Below are positions 16,651 through 24,272 of a DNA stretch of 39,953 nucleotides, one piece after another. The notes beneath the pieces were generated by a model. The model searched no databases. It was not told the DNA's origin and saw nothing but the letters and a program-made list of their open reading frames with translations. Each line of letters opens with the position of its first letter. Position 1 is the first letter of the stretch. Source of the DNA: Deferrisomatales bacterium (GTDB taxonomy: Bacteria; Desulfobacterota; Deferrisomatia; Deferrisomatales; Deferrisomataceae); NCBI GenBank assembly GCA_024277875.1, contig JAJRUI010000033.1, positions 1 to 39,953 of the forward strand, in the 5' to 3' direction. A program made the translations under genes and the position numbers.

Positions 16651-16693
16651 CAGGTTGCGGAAAAAACCACGGATGGGGTTTTTCCGCATCCTG
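16651..16693. repeat. Dispersed hairpin element, copy 2 (possible terminator)
   Basis: Inverted repeat with arms CAGGTTGCGGAAAAAACC and GGTTTTTCCGCATCCTG around ACGGATGG. It is nearly identical to 94-141. It starts right after the amidase stop and can terminate that transcript. Confidence 0.7.
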
Positions 16694-16739
16694 AGTATTG
16701 CCAGATCCTTATCCTTCCCCTTGGGTAGTGCGGGGTGGG

Positions 16740-16800
16740 GGGCTGGTGGAGCGCCGGGGGCAGCGACTGTCGGAGCCACGCCCGGCGCTCCACCAAGCCC
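16740..16800. repeat. Long inverted repeat in the amidase/DUF192 intergenic region
   Basis: Arms TGGTGGAGCGCCGGG (16744-16758) and CCCGGCGCTCCACCA (16781-16795) are perfect complements. They extend outward by about four more pairs (GGGC/GCCC) past a one-base bulge, enclosing a 22-nt loop. There is no T-run. The rest of the 221-bp gap (16651-16871) shows no gene; 16801-16871 is unremarkable. Confidence 0.65.
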
Positions 16801-16871
16801 CTTGCCCCTCTGGTCAGGGATCGATAGCGTCAATTTATCCGCCGGGTTGATAGTAGCTGGCGGCCGCGGGA

Positions 16872-17336
16872 TCACGGCGGCCCGGTAGCGGGCAGGCCGG
16901 CCCCGGCGAGCCGGGCGCCCGGCCCGATGGCCAGGCGGTCCACGGTGCCGGCGGCCACCTCGAGGGTCGCCCGCACCGGCCGGGGCGGGGAAACGGTACG
17001 GGTGGACCCCGGGACCAGGGACCGCGCCGTGGCCACCACCCGGCCGTCCGCAGCCACGAACACCACGTCGATCGAAAACCGCATGCCGCGCATCCAGATG
17101 TGGGGGGTGCGGTCCAGGGGGTACAGGAACAGCATCCCCTCGTCCGGCCCCAGCCCGGGACGGCCGGCCAGACCCCGGGCCCAGCCGGCCCGGTCCCGGA
17201 CCACCTCCACCACCAGTTCCCACGCGCCGGTGTCCGTCTCCACCCGCAGCCGTTCCCCGGCCGTTTCCGCCCGGCCGCTGGCGGCGAGCAGCCCGGCGGC
17301 CAGGACGAAGGCCGCGATCCGCCGCCGGCCGTTCAC
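16872..17336 (-). CDS. DUF192 family protein, exported
   Basis: A 154-residue protein with a signal peptide (RRRIAAFVLAAGLLAASGRAE). The DUF192 core is clear: VVEVVRDRAGWARGLAGRPGLGPDEGMLF, then IWMRGMRFSIDVVFVAADGRV and the closing LEVAAGTVDRLAIGPGARL. The family is widespread and its biochemical role is unknown. The GTG start at 17336 has AAGGAG about 10 nt upstream; an upstream in-frame ATG would add a basic stretch without a better site. It is divergent from the SrkA-like kinase. Confidence 0.8.
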   Translation of the reverse strand: MNGRRRIAAFVLAAGLLAASGRAETAGERLRVETDTGAWELVVEVVRDRAGWARGLAGRPGLGPDEGMLFLYPLDRTPHIWMRGMRFSIDVVFVAADGRVVATARSLVPGSTRTVSPPRPVRATLEVAAGTVDRLAIGPGARLAGAGLPATGPP

Positions 17337-17431
17337 CCGCCTGGATCTCCTTCCGGTTGCGTTCCGGCGACGGTTCGGGAACACTGTCTCCCCTTTCCCG
17401 GCCCTTCCACCCGAACCGGAGCGGACGCGCG

Positions 17432-18442
17432 GTGCCCGATGAACCCAAGGTCCCCTACGCAGGCCTGACCCCGGACCGGATCCTGGACGCGGTGGAGAGC
17501 CTCGGCCTCAGGTGCGACGGCCGGCTGCTGGCCCTGAACAGCTACGAGAACCGGGTGTACGAGGTCGGCCTGGACGAGGCCCCGCCGGTGGTGGTCAAGT
17601 TCTACAGGCCCGGCCGGTGGACCGACGAGGCGATCGCCGAGGAGCACGCGTTCACCCGGGAGCTGGCCGATCACGAGATCCCGGTGGTGGCGCCTTCGGC
17701 CGGGCCGGACGGCCGCACCCTGCACCGGTTCGAGGGGTTCCGGTTCGCGGTGTTCCCCAAGCGGGCGGGCCGGACCCCGGAGCTGGAGGACCCCGACACC
17801 CTGCGCTGGATGGGGCGGTTCATGGGCCGGATCCACGCCGTGGGCGCGGTGCGGCCGTTCGCCCACCGGCCCGCCCTGGACGTGGAGACGTTCGGGGAGG
17901 AGCCGTTCCGGTACCTGGTGGATCACGGGGTGCTGCCGGCCCACCTGGAGACCCCGTACCGGTCCCTGGTGGAGGACCTGCTGGTGCGGATCCGGCGGTG
18001 CTACGAGCGGGCCGGCTGGCCGGCCCGGGGTGGGGGCATCCGCCTTCACGGCGACTGCCACCCGGGAAACCTCCTGTGGACCGTGGACGGCCCCCTGTTC
18101 GTGGACTTCGACGACTGCCGGTCAGGGCCCGCGGTCCAGGACCTGTGGATGCTCCTGTCCGGGGACCGGGCCGCGATGCGGGCCCAGCTGGAAACCGTGC
18201 TGGAGGGGTACACCGGGTTCTGCTCGTTCGACCCCCGGGAGTTGCACCTGGTGGAGGCGCTCCGAACCCTGCGCATGATCCACCACTCGGGCTGGCTCGC
18301 CAAACGGTGGGCAGACCCCGCGTTCCCGGCCAGCTTCCCGTGGTTCGCCCACCCGCGGTACTGGGAGGAGCAGATCCTCGCCCTGCGCGAACAGGCCGCG
18401 CTCCTGGACGAGCCGCCCCTGGAGATCGACCCGTACCGGTGA
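17432..18442 (+). CDS. srkA: Stress response kinase A-like Ser/Thr protein kinase (APH fold)
   Basis: A 336-residue protein close in length and motifs to SrkA (YihE/RdoA). Nucleotide-binding N-lobe: ALNSYENRVYEVGL and VVVKFYRPGRWTDEAIAEEHAF. Catalytic loop: RLHGDCHPGNLLW (HxDxxxxN), then VDFDDCRSGPAVQDLWML for metal binding. The C-terminal HHSGWLAKRWADPAFPASFPWF segment is typical of SrkA. In E. coli this kinase protects against envelope and redox stress. The GTG start at 17432 follows GGAGCGGA. Confidence 0.85.
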   Translation: MPDEPKVPYAGLTPDRILDAVESLGLRCDGRLLALNSYENRVYEVGLDEAPPVVVKFYRPGRWTDEAIAEEHAFTRELADHEIPVVAPSAGPDGRTLHRFEGFRFAVFPKRAGRTPELEDPDTLRWMGRFMGRIHAVGAVRPFAHRPALDVETFGEEPFRYLVDHGVLPAHLETPYRSLVEDLLVRIRRCYERAGWPARGGGIRLHGDCHPGNLLWTVDGPLFVDFDDCRSGPAVQDLWMLLSGDRAAMRAQLETVLEGYTGFCSFDPRELHLVEALRTLRMIHHSGWLAKRWADPAFPASFPWFAHPRYWEEQILALREQAALLDEPPLEIDPYR

Positions 18443-18449
18443 GCCCCGG

Positions 18450-19025
18450 TCACACCTTGCCGCCCCGCACCCACCAGTCCGAGCCCTTGTCGAACCACCA
18501 CGCGGACGAGTCCCGCTCCAGGATCCGCCGGGCCAGGTCCCGGGCCACGTCGGTCCTGAGCCGCCGGACGGCGAACGGGATCCACTCCTCGGCATTGCGG
18601 TTGCCCACGTCCAGGTGCTCCTTGAGCTGGAGGAGCATCTCGAGGTTGTCCGCGTCCCGCACCAGGACCGCCTCGGGGGTCTGCTGGGCCCGGAACTCGG
18701 CGATCAGGCCCCCCATTTCGTCCCCGAACGGCAGGCCCCGGACCAGGTCGTCCGCAGCCCGGTCCTCGTCCACCCGGACGTACTTCTGGTTCATGTAGTT
18801 CTGGTCGCCGGTGCGGGCCTCGGGCAGGTCGTGGAACAGGGCCATGCGCACCGCCCGGTCCACGTCCACGTCCCCGGCCAGCCGGGCCAGGGCGTGGGCG
18901 ATCATCGCGGTCCGGTAGGTGTGCTCGGCCACGCTCTCCTGGCCCGAGCCCAGGAACTGCCACCCGGTGCGGGGGGTTCGCTTGAGCATCCCCACCTCGA
19001 ACAGGTAGTCGGCGATCCGGTCCAC
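18450..19025 (-). CDS. HD-domain hydrolase (YfbR/HD_3-type)
   Basis: About 191 residues forming an HD phosphohydrolase: GSGQESVAEHTYRTAMIAHALA (first His), MALFHDLPEARTGD (HD pair) and LVRDADNLEMLLQLKEHL (distal Asp). This matches the 5'-deoxynucleotidase YfbR and related HD_3 proteins; the substrate is uncertain. The reading frame is open to 19094, but a GTG at 19025 with GGAGG 5 nt upstream is the better start, because the region beyond contains the promoter of the divergent kinase gene. It is convergent with srkA, 7 nt apart. Confidence 0.8.
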   Translation of the reverse strand: MDRIADYLFEVGMLKRTPRTGWQFLGSGQESVAEHTYRTAMIAHALARLAGDVDVDRAVRMALFHDLPEARTGDQNYMNQKYVRVDEDRAADDLVRGLPFGDEMGGLIAEFRAQQTPEAVLVRDADNLEMLLQLKEHLDVGNRNAEEWIPFAVRRLRTDVARDLARRILERDSSAWWFDKGSDWWVRGGKV

Positions 19026-19051
19026 GGTTGCCTCCGGCTCCAACGGGTTTC

Positions 19052-19080
19052 TTGACGCTCCCCAAGCCATCCCGTATACA
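19052..19080 (+). promoter_or_regulatory. Sigma-70 promoter for the GAF histidine kinase
   Basis: TTGACG at 19052-19057, a 17-bp spacer, and TATACA at 19075-19080. The start is expected near 19087, giving a leader of about 28 nt to the TTG at 19115. It is the cleanest consensus promoter I found in the window. Confidence 0.7.
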
Positions 19081-19114
19081 TGGCCCGAGGCCACCGGCGC
19101 AAGGAGCCCCCCTT

Positions 19115-20887
19115 TTGGACACCCGTCCGTGCACCCTGCCGACCATCCTGGAACGGGTCGACCACCCCGACCTGCCGTGGGCCCTCGAGTGCGTGTTCCA
19201 CACGTTCAACCGGCTCGTGGAGATCGACCCCGAGCAGTCCTGGCGCGACATCCTGCGCGACGCCTCCCGGGTGATCACCGAGTTCCTGGGCGCCCGGGCC
19301 GCGTCGATCCGCCTGCACGAACCCCACCTGGACCAGATGGTGTCGTTCGGGTCGTTCCACATGGACGAGGCCGAGCGGGAGACCGCGATCCCGTACGACG
19401 AGTCCATCGCGGGGCGGGTGGTGTCCACCCAGTCGGGCTGCGTGGTCCCGGACATCGCCACGGCCGAGGACTACCACAACAAGGGGGTGGTGGAGCGTGG
19501 CCTGCGGTCCCTGATGGCCGTGCCCCTGCTGATTCCCCGGTTCTCCGAGGCCACCCCGGACATCCGGGGCGCGATCCAGGTCTATTTCGGCGAGGCGCCC
19601 CGGTCGTTCAGCCGGGTGGAGGTGCTCACCGCCGAGCTGATGGCCCAGCGGGTGAGCTACGTCATCGCCCGCAAACGGATCCTGGACCTGCGCCGGGTCA
19701 ACGAGAAGAAGGAGTGGCTGGTCGAGAAGATCTTTGCCAAGCTCTCGATCGAGCGCGGCATCAAGATGAAGGACCTGTTCCGCCTGATGGTGGAGGAACT
19801 CCAGGACATCATCTCGGTACAGAGCTGCAGCCTGTTCGCGGTGTCCGACGACGGGGCAACGGCCGTGCTCGAGTCCGGGTGGCCCGAACAGGGGAGCTAC
19901 CACACGGTGGGCCGGGAGTTCCGGGTGGCCGAACACCCGTACCTGCTGGCGGCCGTCCGACGGGATCACCCCCTGGGGGACTTCCGCCACGAGCGGGTGT
20001 ACCCGTCGTACCTCCTGGTCAAGGATCCCCAGGAGAGCTGCCTCGTGACCGAGGCCCTGCGAACGTTCTGCCGCACCCACGGGATCCACTCGATCCTGTA
20101 CGTGCCGCTCCAGATCGCGGACCGGGTGCGGTACGTGCTGGTGTTCGACGCGGTGGACCGGCGGCGGTTCTTCTCGGACGAGGAGATCGAGATCCTCACG
20201 TTCTTCGGGATGCAGCTGACCCAGGCGCTCGAGATCGAGAGGCTTGACGAGATCCTCCACGACTTCAAGAACCCTGCGATCGCCGTGGCCGGGTTCACCC
20301 GCCGGGTGCGACGGATGGTGGAGCCGGCGTTCGGACCGGACAGCGAGGTGCTCCAGCACCTGGACGTGATCGTGCACGAGGCCACCCGGCTCCAGGAGAT
20401 GGCCATGAGCGTGTACCCCCTGGCCCGGCCCGAGGTGCTGGACCTGGCCGAGGTGGCCCGCGCCCGGGTCCGGATCAACGACGAGGCGGTGCGCGAGCAG
20501 CAGCGCACGGGCATCGAGACCGTGGCCGACGGCCTGGCCCCCGGGGTGCGGGTGGTTGCCCGGCGCCTGGCCCTGGAGCGGGTGGTGGACAACCTGCTCA
20601 ACAACGCGACCAAGGCGATCCCCCCCGGCGGCGGCGCCCTCAGGGTGCGGGTGTTCGTGGAGGGGGACCGGGGGATCCTGGAGATCAGCAACACCGGGTG
20701 CATCACCCCCGACGTGATCAAGAAGATCCGGGCGTCCCAGATGACCGGCCGGGGCCTCAACATCGTGTACCGCCTGGTGCGGTCGATGGGCGGCGAGGTG
20801 AAGGTGGGGGTGGACGCCGGTTGCGAGACCACCACGTTCCGCGTGGCCCTGCCCCTGTGCCCCGGGGAACCGGCCGACTCTGGCTGA
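19115..20887 (+). CDS. Soluble GAF-GAF sensor histidine kinase
   Basis: A 590-residue protein with no membrane segments. The first GAF domain is at about 30-190 (ARAASIRLHEP, ESIAGRVVSTQ, GLRSLMAVPLLI). A linker coiled coil (RVNEKKEWLVEKIFAKL) precedes a second GAF at about 225-375 (QSCSLFAVSDD, HSILYVPLQIADRVRYVLVF). The dimerisation helix has EILHDFKNPAIAVAGF with His at about 382. The ATPase domain has NLLNNATKAI (N box), ISNTG and GRGLNIVYRLVRSMGG (G box). No response regulator is adjacent, so its partner is unknown. The TTG start has AAGGAG 8 nt upstream. Confidence 0.85.
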   Translation: MDTRPCTLPTILERVDHPDLPWALECVFHTFNRLVEIDPEQSWRDILRDASRVITEFLGARAASIRLHEPHLDQMVSFGSFHMDEAERETAIPYDESIAGRVVSTQSGCVVPDIATAEDYHNKGVVERGLRSLMAVPLLIPRFSEATPDIRGAIQVYFGEAPRSFSRVEVLTAELMAQRVSYVIARKRILDLRRVNEKKEWLVEKIFAKLSIERGIKMKDLFRLMVEELQDIISVQSCSLFAVSDDGATAVLESGWPEQGSYHTVGREFRVAEHPYLLAAVRRDHPLGDFRHERVYPSYLLVKDPQESCLVTEALRTFCRTHGIHSILYVPLQIADRVRYVLVFDAVDRRRFFSDEEIEILTFFGMQLTQALEIERLDEILHDFKNPAIAVAGFTRRVRRMVEPAFGPDSEVLQHLDVIVHEATRLQEMAMSVYPLARPEVLDLAEVARARVRINDEAVREQQRTGIETVADGLAPGVRVVARRLALERVVDNLLNNATKAIPPGGGALRVRVFVEGDRGILEISNTGCITPDVIKKIRASQMTGRGLNIVYRLVRSMGGEVKVGVDAGCETTTFRVALPLCPGEPADSG

Positions 20888-21035
20888 CCGGCCGTCCCGG
20901 CACCGCCCCCTCCAGCACGCCACTCCCCCGGCCGTGACCTCTTCGGACCCTTCAAAAAATATGGAGACCTGCTAGCCTGCTCCCAAGGGTGTAACGCGAG
21001 CGCTGGGACCCAAGACCGGGGGGGGAGGACCGGCC

Positions 21036-21398
21036 ATGGCCCGACTCGCCAGGTGGTTCAAGGGGGTGGGCACGTTCATCGAGAGCGTGCGGCGGCCGGG
21101 GGGGTGCCGCTCGTGCGGCCTGTGTTGCGAGCTGTTCGGGGGCACCCTGCGCGCCAACGACGCGGACCTGGAACGGTGGCGGCGTGAGGGGCGGGACGAT
21201 CTGCTGCGCCTGGTGAGCCCGGTCGGCCGGATCTGGATCGATCCGGACCGCGGGCGCCCCCTGGACCGGTGTCCGTTCCTCACACCGGCGGAGCCCGCAG
21301 GCGCCCGGTGCGCGATCCACGACACCAAGCCAGGCATCTGCCGGGCCTACCCGGGCCTGGCCCTCGGCCGGCAGTGCGTCCGGGGGGTGATCCACTGA
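21036..21398 (+). CDS. YkgJ-family cysteine-cluster (metal-chelating) protein
   Basis: A 120-residue protein with the YkgJ/CxxCxxCC arrangement: CRSCGLCC at about residues 24-31, CPFL near 80, and CAIHDTKPGICRAYP near 92-106. The eight cysteines probably bind zinc or an iron-sulfur cluster. Function in the family is poorly defined. GGGAGGA precedes the ATG by about 8 nt. A weak promoter-like pair (TTCAAA at 20951 and TAGCCT at 20973) lies upstream. It is convergent with the CBS-DUF294 gene. Confidence 0.75.
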   Translation: MARLARWFKGVGTFIESVRRPGGCRSCGLCCELFGGTLRANDADLERWRREGRDDLLRLVSPVGRIWIDPDRGRPLDRCPFLTPAEPAGARCAIHDTKPGICRAYPGLALGRQCVRGVIH

Positions 21399-21408
21399 TC
21401 GGCCCGGG

Positions 21409-22851
21409 TCAGTGGGGCATCAGGTCGAGCTGGAACCGATCCCTGATTCCGTTCAGGAACGCGTCCACCGTGGACAGGGACTCCTTCAGCCGGGACCGCT
21501 GGACCGGGGAGAGCAGGGCCGGGTCCACGTGGTTGGACGGCTCGGCTCCCCGGCGGACCGCCCGGAGCTGGTTCTTCAGCCGCAGGTACACCAAAAATGT
21601 GAACGCCTGAACGGTCTTGTCCGCCACCTCCCGGTCGATCGCCTTGGCCTCGGCCAGGGCCTCGAACTTGTTCCAGGTGCCCACCTCGGTGATCCCCGCC
21701 TCCAGGGACAGCAGGATCGCGCCCGACGTGCACGCGAAGATCCCCGCCTTCTTCAGGTCGATCTTCCCCTTGTTCGGGCCCGACCGTTCGACCCGGATCC
21801 GGCCGAACAGGCCCAGGGGCGGCCGGAACCGGACCAGGTTCTTGGCGAAGTGGGGCAGGAACACCGCGTCGCGCCGCACCGCCCCCAGGATGTGTTCGTG
21901 CAGCGCGGTTTCGAGTTCAGGGGTGCCGTGCACCGTCCTGAGGTCCGCGAACATCCCGAAGTTCACGATGTTCTCCCCGGTCGGGGTCGAGATCCACCGC
22001 TCCAGCTCCAGCTTCCATTCCGACAGGCTCCGGCGCCAGAACGGGTTGTTGGCCATGGTGTTGCCCGGACACGGCGGCACGCCCACCGACACCAGCGCCT
22101 CGATCAGCCGGTTCGAGAACCGCTCCACCTGCCGGACGTCTCCGTCCCCCAGGTCGTCCGCGTACACCACGGCGTTGTCCTGGTCGGTGCGCAGGGTCTG
22201 CTCCATCCGGCCCTCGCTGCCCAGGGCCAGGAACGCGGCGCCCTCGGGCAGGCAGACGCCCTCGGTCTCTCCCAGCAGTTCGATCGCCCGCCGGGTGATC
22301 GCGTCGTTGAAGTGGGAGATCAGGCGCACCAGGTCCCGGGTGCGGGCGCCCGCCCGGCTGTAGAACCCGACCACCGACAGGATCCGGCTGTTGACCTCCC
22401 GGAGGGCGTCGAAGTCCCCGGCCGTCTCGATGTCCCGGTTGAAGTACAGGGGCGTGGTGGTCTGCAGGTCCAGGATGTCCGTGTCGGTGACCATCCCCAC
22501 CAGCTGGCCGCCGGCGTCCACCACCGGCAGGCGGTGGATGTTGTGCCGGGACATCAGGTAGATCGCCTCGAACACGTAGTCGGCCGGGTCGAGGCTGATC
22601 AGGGGGGAACTCATGATCTCCCGGGCCTTCCAGCCCAGCAGGTCGCACCCGGCCGTGGCAAACCCCTTTCGGAAGTCCCGGTCCGTGATCACCCCCACGG
22701 GCACGCCTTGGTCGCACACCACCACGCCCGACGCGTTGCGTTCGTTCATGGAGCGCGCCACCTGCACCAGGTCGTCCCCGGGCGTGCAGGTCAGCACGGG
22801 CCCGCTGCAGATGTCGGATACTCTTACGAAGAAAAACCCCTCGTCCTTCAT
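21409..22851 (-). CDS. CBS-pair / DUF294 putative nucleotidyltransferase
   Basis: A 480-residue cytoplasmic protein. Two CBS domains fill about residues 10-130 (GVVVCDQGVPVGVITDRDF, RLPVVDAGGQLVGMVTDTDIL). A DUF294 nucleotidyltransferase core follows, with ALGSEGRMEQTLRTDQDNAV (GSxGR and DxD-like residues, about 225-245). The DUF294_C helical domain forms the C-terminus (LSLEAGITEVGTWNKFEAL). The architecture resembles GlnD-related and cyclic-nucleotide-binding/CBS nucleotidyltransferases; target unknown. Lacking the cNMP domain, it would be controlled by adenine nucleotides at the CBS pair. The ATG has GAGGAG about 10 nt upstream. Confidence 0.85.
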   Translation of the reverse strand: MKDEGFFFVRVSDICSGPVLTCTPGDDLVQVARSMNERNASGVVVCDQGVPVGVITDRDFRKGFATAGCDLLGWKAREIMSSPLISLDPADYVFEAIYLMSRHNIHRLPVVDAGGQLVGMVTDTDILDLQTTTPLYFNRDIETAGDFDALREVNSRILSVVGFYSRAGARTRDLVRLISHFNDAITRRAIELLGETEGVCLPEGAAFLALGSEGRMEQTLRTDQDNAVVYADDLGDGDVRQVERFSNRLIEALVSVGVPPCPGNTMANNPFWRRSLSEWKLELERWISTPTGENIVNFGMFADLRTVHGTPELETALHEHILGAVRRDAVFLPHFAKNLVRFRPPLGLFGRIRVERSGPNKGKIDLKKAGIFACTSGAILLSLEAGITEVGTWNKFEALAEAKAIDREVADKTVQAFTFLVYLRLKNQLRAVRRGAEPSNHVDPALLSPVQRSRLKESLSTVDAFLNGIRDRFQLDLMPH

Positions 22852-22993
22852 CTTGCGGCGCTCCTCGGGCAAGCGTTCCGGTCGCTTCGGGCAGATTACC
22901 ACAAGCCGGGGCCGGCTCCGGGGGCTGCGGTGCGGGAAAACGCGCGATTTCCCCCATCCTGGGGCCCGTAAGGGACGCCTGCAACGGCCGTGC

Positions 22994-23024
22994 CGCGCCC
23001 GGTACCGCTGCCGGGCGCGTTTTT
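22994..23024 (+). terminator. Rho-independent terminator-like hairpin in the namZ leader
   Basis: Stem CGCGCCCGG (22994-23002) with CCGGGCGCG (23011-23019), then TTTTT, reading on the plus strand. No plus-strand gene ends just before it; the nearest genes on both sides diverge. It may be a leader attenuator or end a small RNA from about 22900. Confidence 0.6.
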
Positions 23025-23030
23025 CGATGG

Positions 23031-23057
23031 TTGCCACGGCACCGGGGACCGTACAAT
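23031..23057 (+). promoter_or_regulatory. Possible promoter of the peptidoglycan-salvage operon
   Basis: TACAAT at 23052-23057 is a good -10 box; TTGCCA at 23031-23036 is 15 bp upstream, a short spacing. A start near 23064 leaves about 28 nt before the namZ GTG. It lies downstream of the terminator-like hairpin, so that hairpin would not attenuate transcripts from here. Confidence 0.4.
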
Positions 23058-23091
23058 CGCCCGGGCGTGGTCGTCCGTGAGGGAGGTGGCA

Positions 23092-24267
23092 GTGGTCCAG
23101 TTCGGTCTCGAGCGGTTCGTGGAAGCGCCGCACCGGTGGTTGCCCCGGGGCAGCCGGGTCGGCCTTTTGTGCAACGCGGCCAGCGTGGATGCCGGGTTGG
23201 GCCACGCGTCCCGGCTGGTGGCGCAGGCCCCGGGCGTGCGCCTCGCCGCCCTGTTCGGCCCCCAGCACGGGGTCCGGGCCGACGTGCAGGACAACATGGT
23301 CGAGACCCCCCACGCAACCGACCCCGTGCTGGGGGTGCCGGTGTGGTCCCTGTACGCGGACCGGCGGGCCCCCACCGGCGAGATGCTCCGCGGGCTGGAC
23401 GCCCTGCTTGTGGACCTGTGGGACGTGGGCTGCCGGGTGTACACGTTCGCCTGGACCCTACGGCTCGCCCTGGAGGCGTGCGGCCGGGCCGGGGTCCGGG
23501 TGGTGGTGCTGGACCGGCCCAACCCGCTGGGCGGTGTGGTCGAGGGCAACCCCCTGCGGCCCGAGTGGGCGTCGTTCGTGGGCCTCGAGCCGGTGCCCAT
23601 GCGCCACGGCCTGACCCTGGGCGAACTGGCCCGGTGGTTCGTCCGGGTGCGGGGCGTTCCCTGCGACCTCGACGTGGTCCCGGTGAAGGGGTGGCGCCGC
23701 AGCCGGCTGTGGCCCGAGTTGGGCCGTCCGTGGGTGCTGCCGTCCCCCAACATGCCCACGTTCGACACGGCCCTGGTGTACCCGGGCACCGTGCTGCTGG
23801 AGGGCACCACCGCGTCCGAGGGCCGGGGCACCACCCGGCCGTTCGAACTGGTGGGGGCCCCCTGGGTGGACGCCGACGACCTGGCCCGCCGGCTCGAGGC
23901 GTTCGGGCTGCCGGGCGCCGCGTTCCGGCCGGTGGGGTTCGAGCCCACCTTCCAGAAGTGGGCGGGCACCCCGTGCGGCGGGGTCCAGGTACACGTCACG
24001 GACCCGGCCGCGTTCCGTCCGTACCGCACGGGGCTGGCCGTGCTCCGGGCCCTGTGGGACCACGGCCGGGACCGGGGGTTCGGGTGGCGGCCGGCGCCCT
24101 ACGAGTACGAGGCCGAGCGGCTGCCGATCCACCTGCTCCTGGGGGACGACCGGCTGCGGGCCGGCATCGAGGCCGGGGCCGACCCGGCGGAACTGGAAGC
24201 CGGGTGGCAGGCGGACCTGGCCGCGTGGATCGGCGGCCGGCAGCCCGCCCTCCTGTACGGGGAGTAG
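23092..24267 (+). CDS. namZ: Exo-beta-N-acetylmuramidase NamZ (DUF1343)
   Basis: A 391-residue protein of the DUF1343/NamZ family (GH171). Typical blocks: GSRVGLLCNAASVD, LAALFGPQHGVRADVQDNM, VPVWSLYADRRAPTGEML, LVDLWDVGCRVYTFAWTL, VVLDRPNPLGG, VLPSPNMPTFDTALVYPGTVLLEGT and EGRGTTRPFELVGAPW. NamZ releases MurNAc from non-reducing ends of peptidoglycan chains. No signal peptide is evident from the GTG at 23092 (GGGAGG upstream), unlike exported homologues, so a cytoplasmic place of action is possible. It opens a run of six collinear cell-wall salvage genes. Confidence 0.88.
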   Translation: MVQFGLERFVEAPHRWLPRGSRVGLLCNAASVDAGLGHASRLVAQAPGVRLAALFGPQHGVRADVQDNMVETPHATDPVLGVPVWSLYADRRAPTGEMLRGLDALLVDLWDVGCRVYTFAWTLRLALEACGRAGVRVVVLDRPNPLGGVVEGNPLRPEWASFVGLEPVPMRHGLTLGELARWFVRVRGVPCDLDVVPVKGWRRSRLWPELGRPWVLPSPNMPTFDTALVYPGTVLLEGTTASEGRGTTRPFELVGAPWVDADDLARRLEAFGLPGAAFRPVGFEPTFQKWAGTPCGGVQVHVTDPAAFRPYRTGLAVLRALWDHGRDRGFGWRPAPYEYEAERLPIHLLLGDDRLRAGIEAGADPAELEAGWQADLAAWIGGRQPALLYGE

Positions 24268-24272
24268 GCGTC

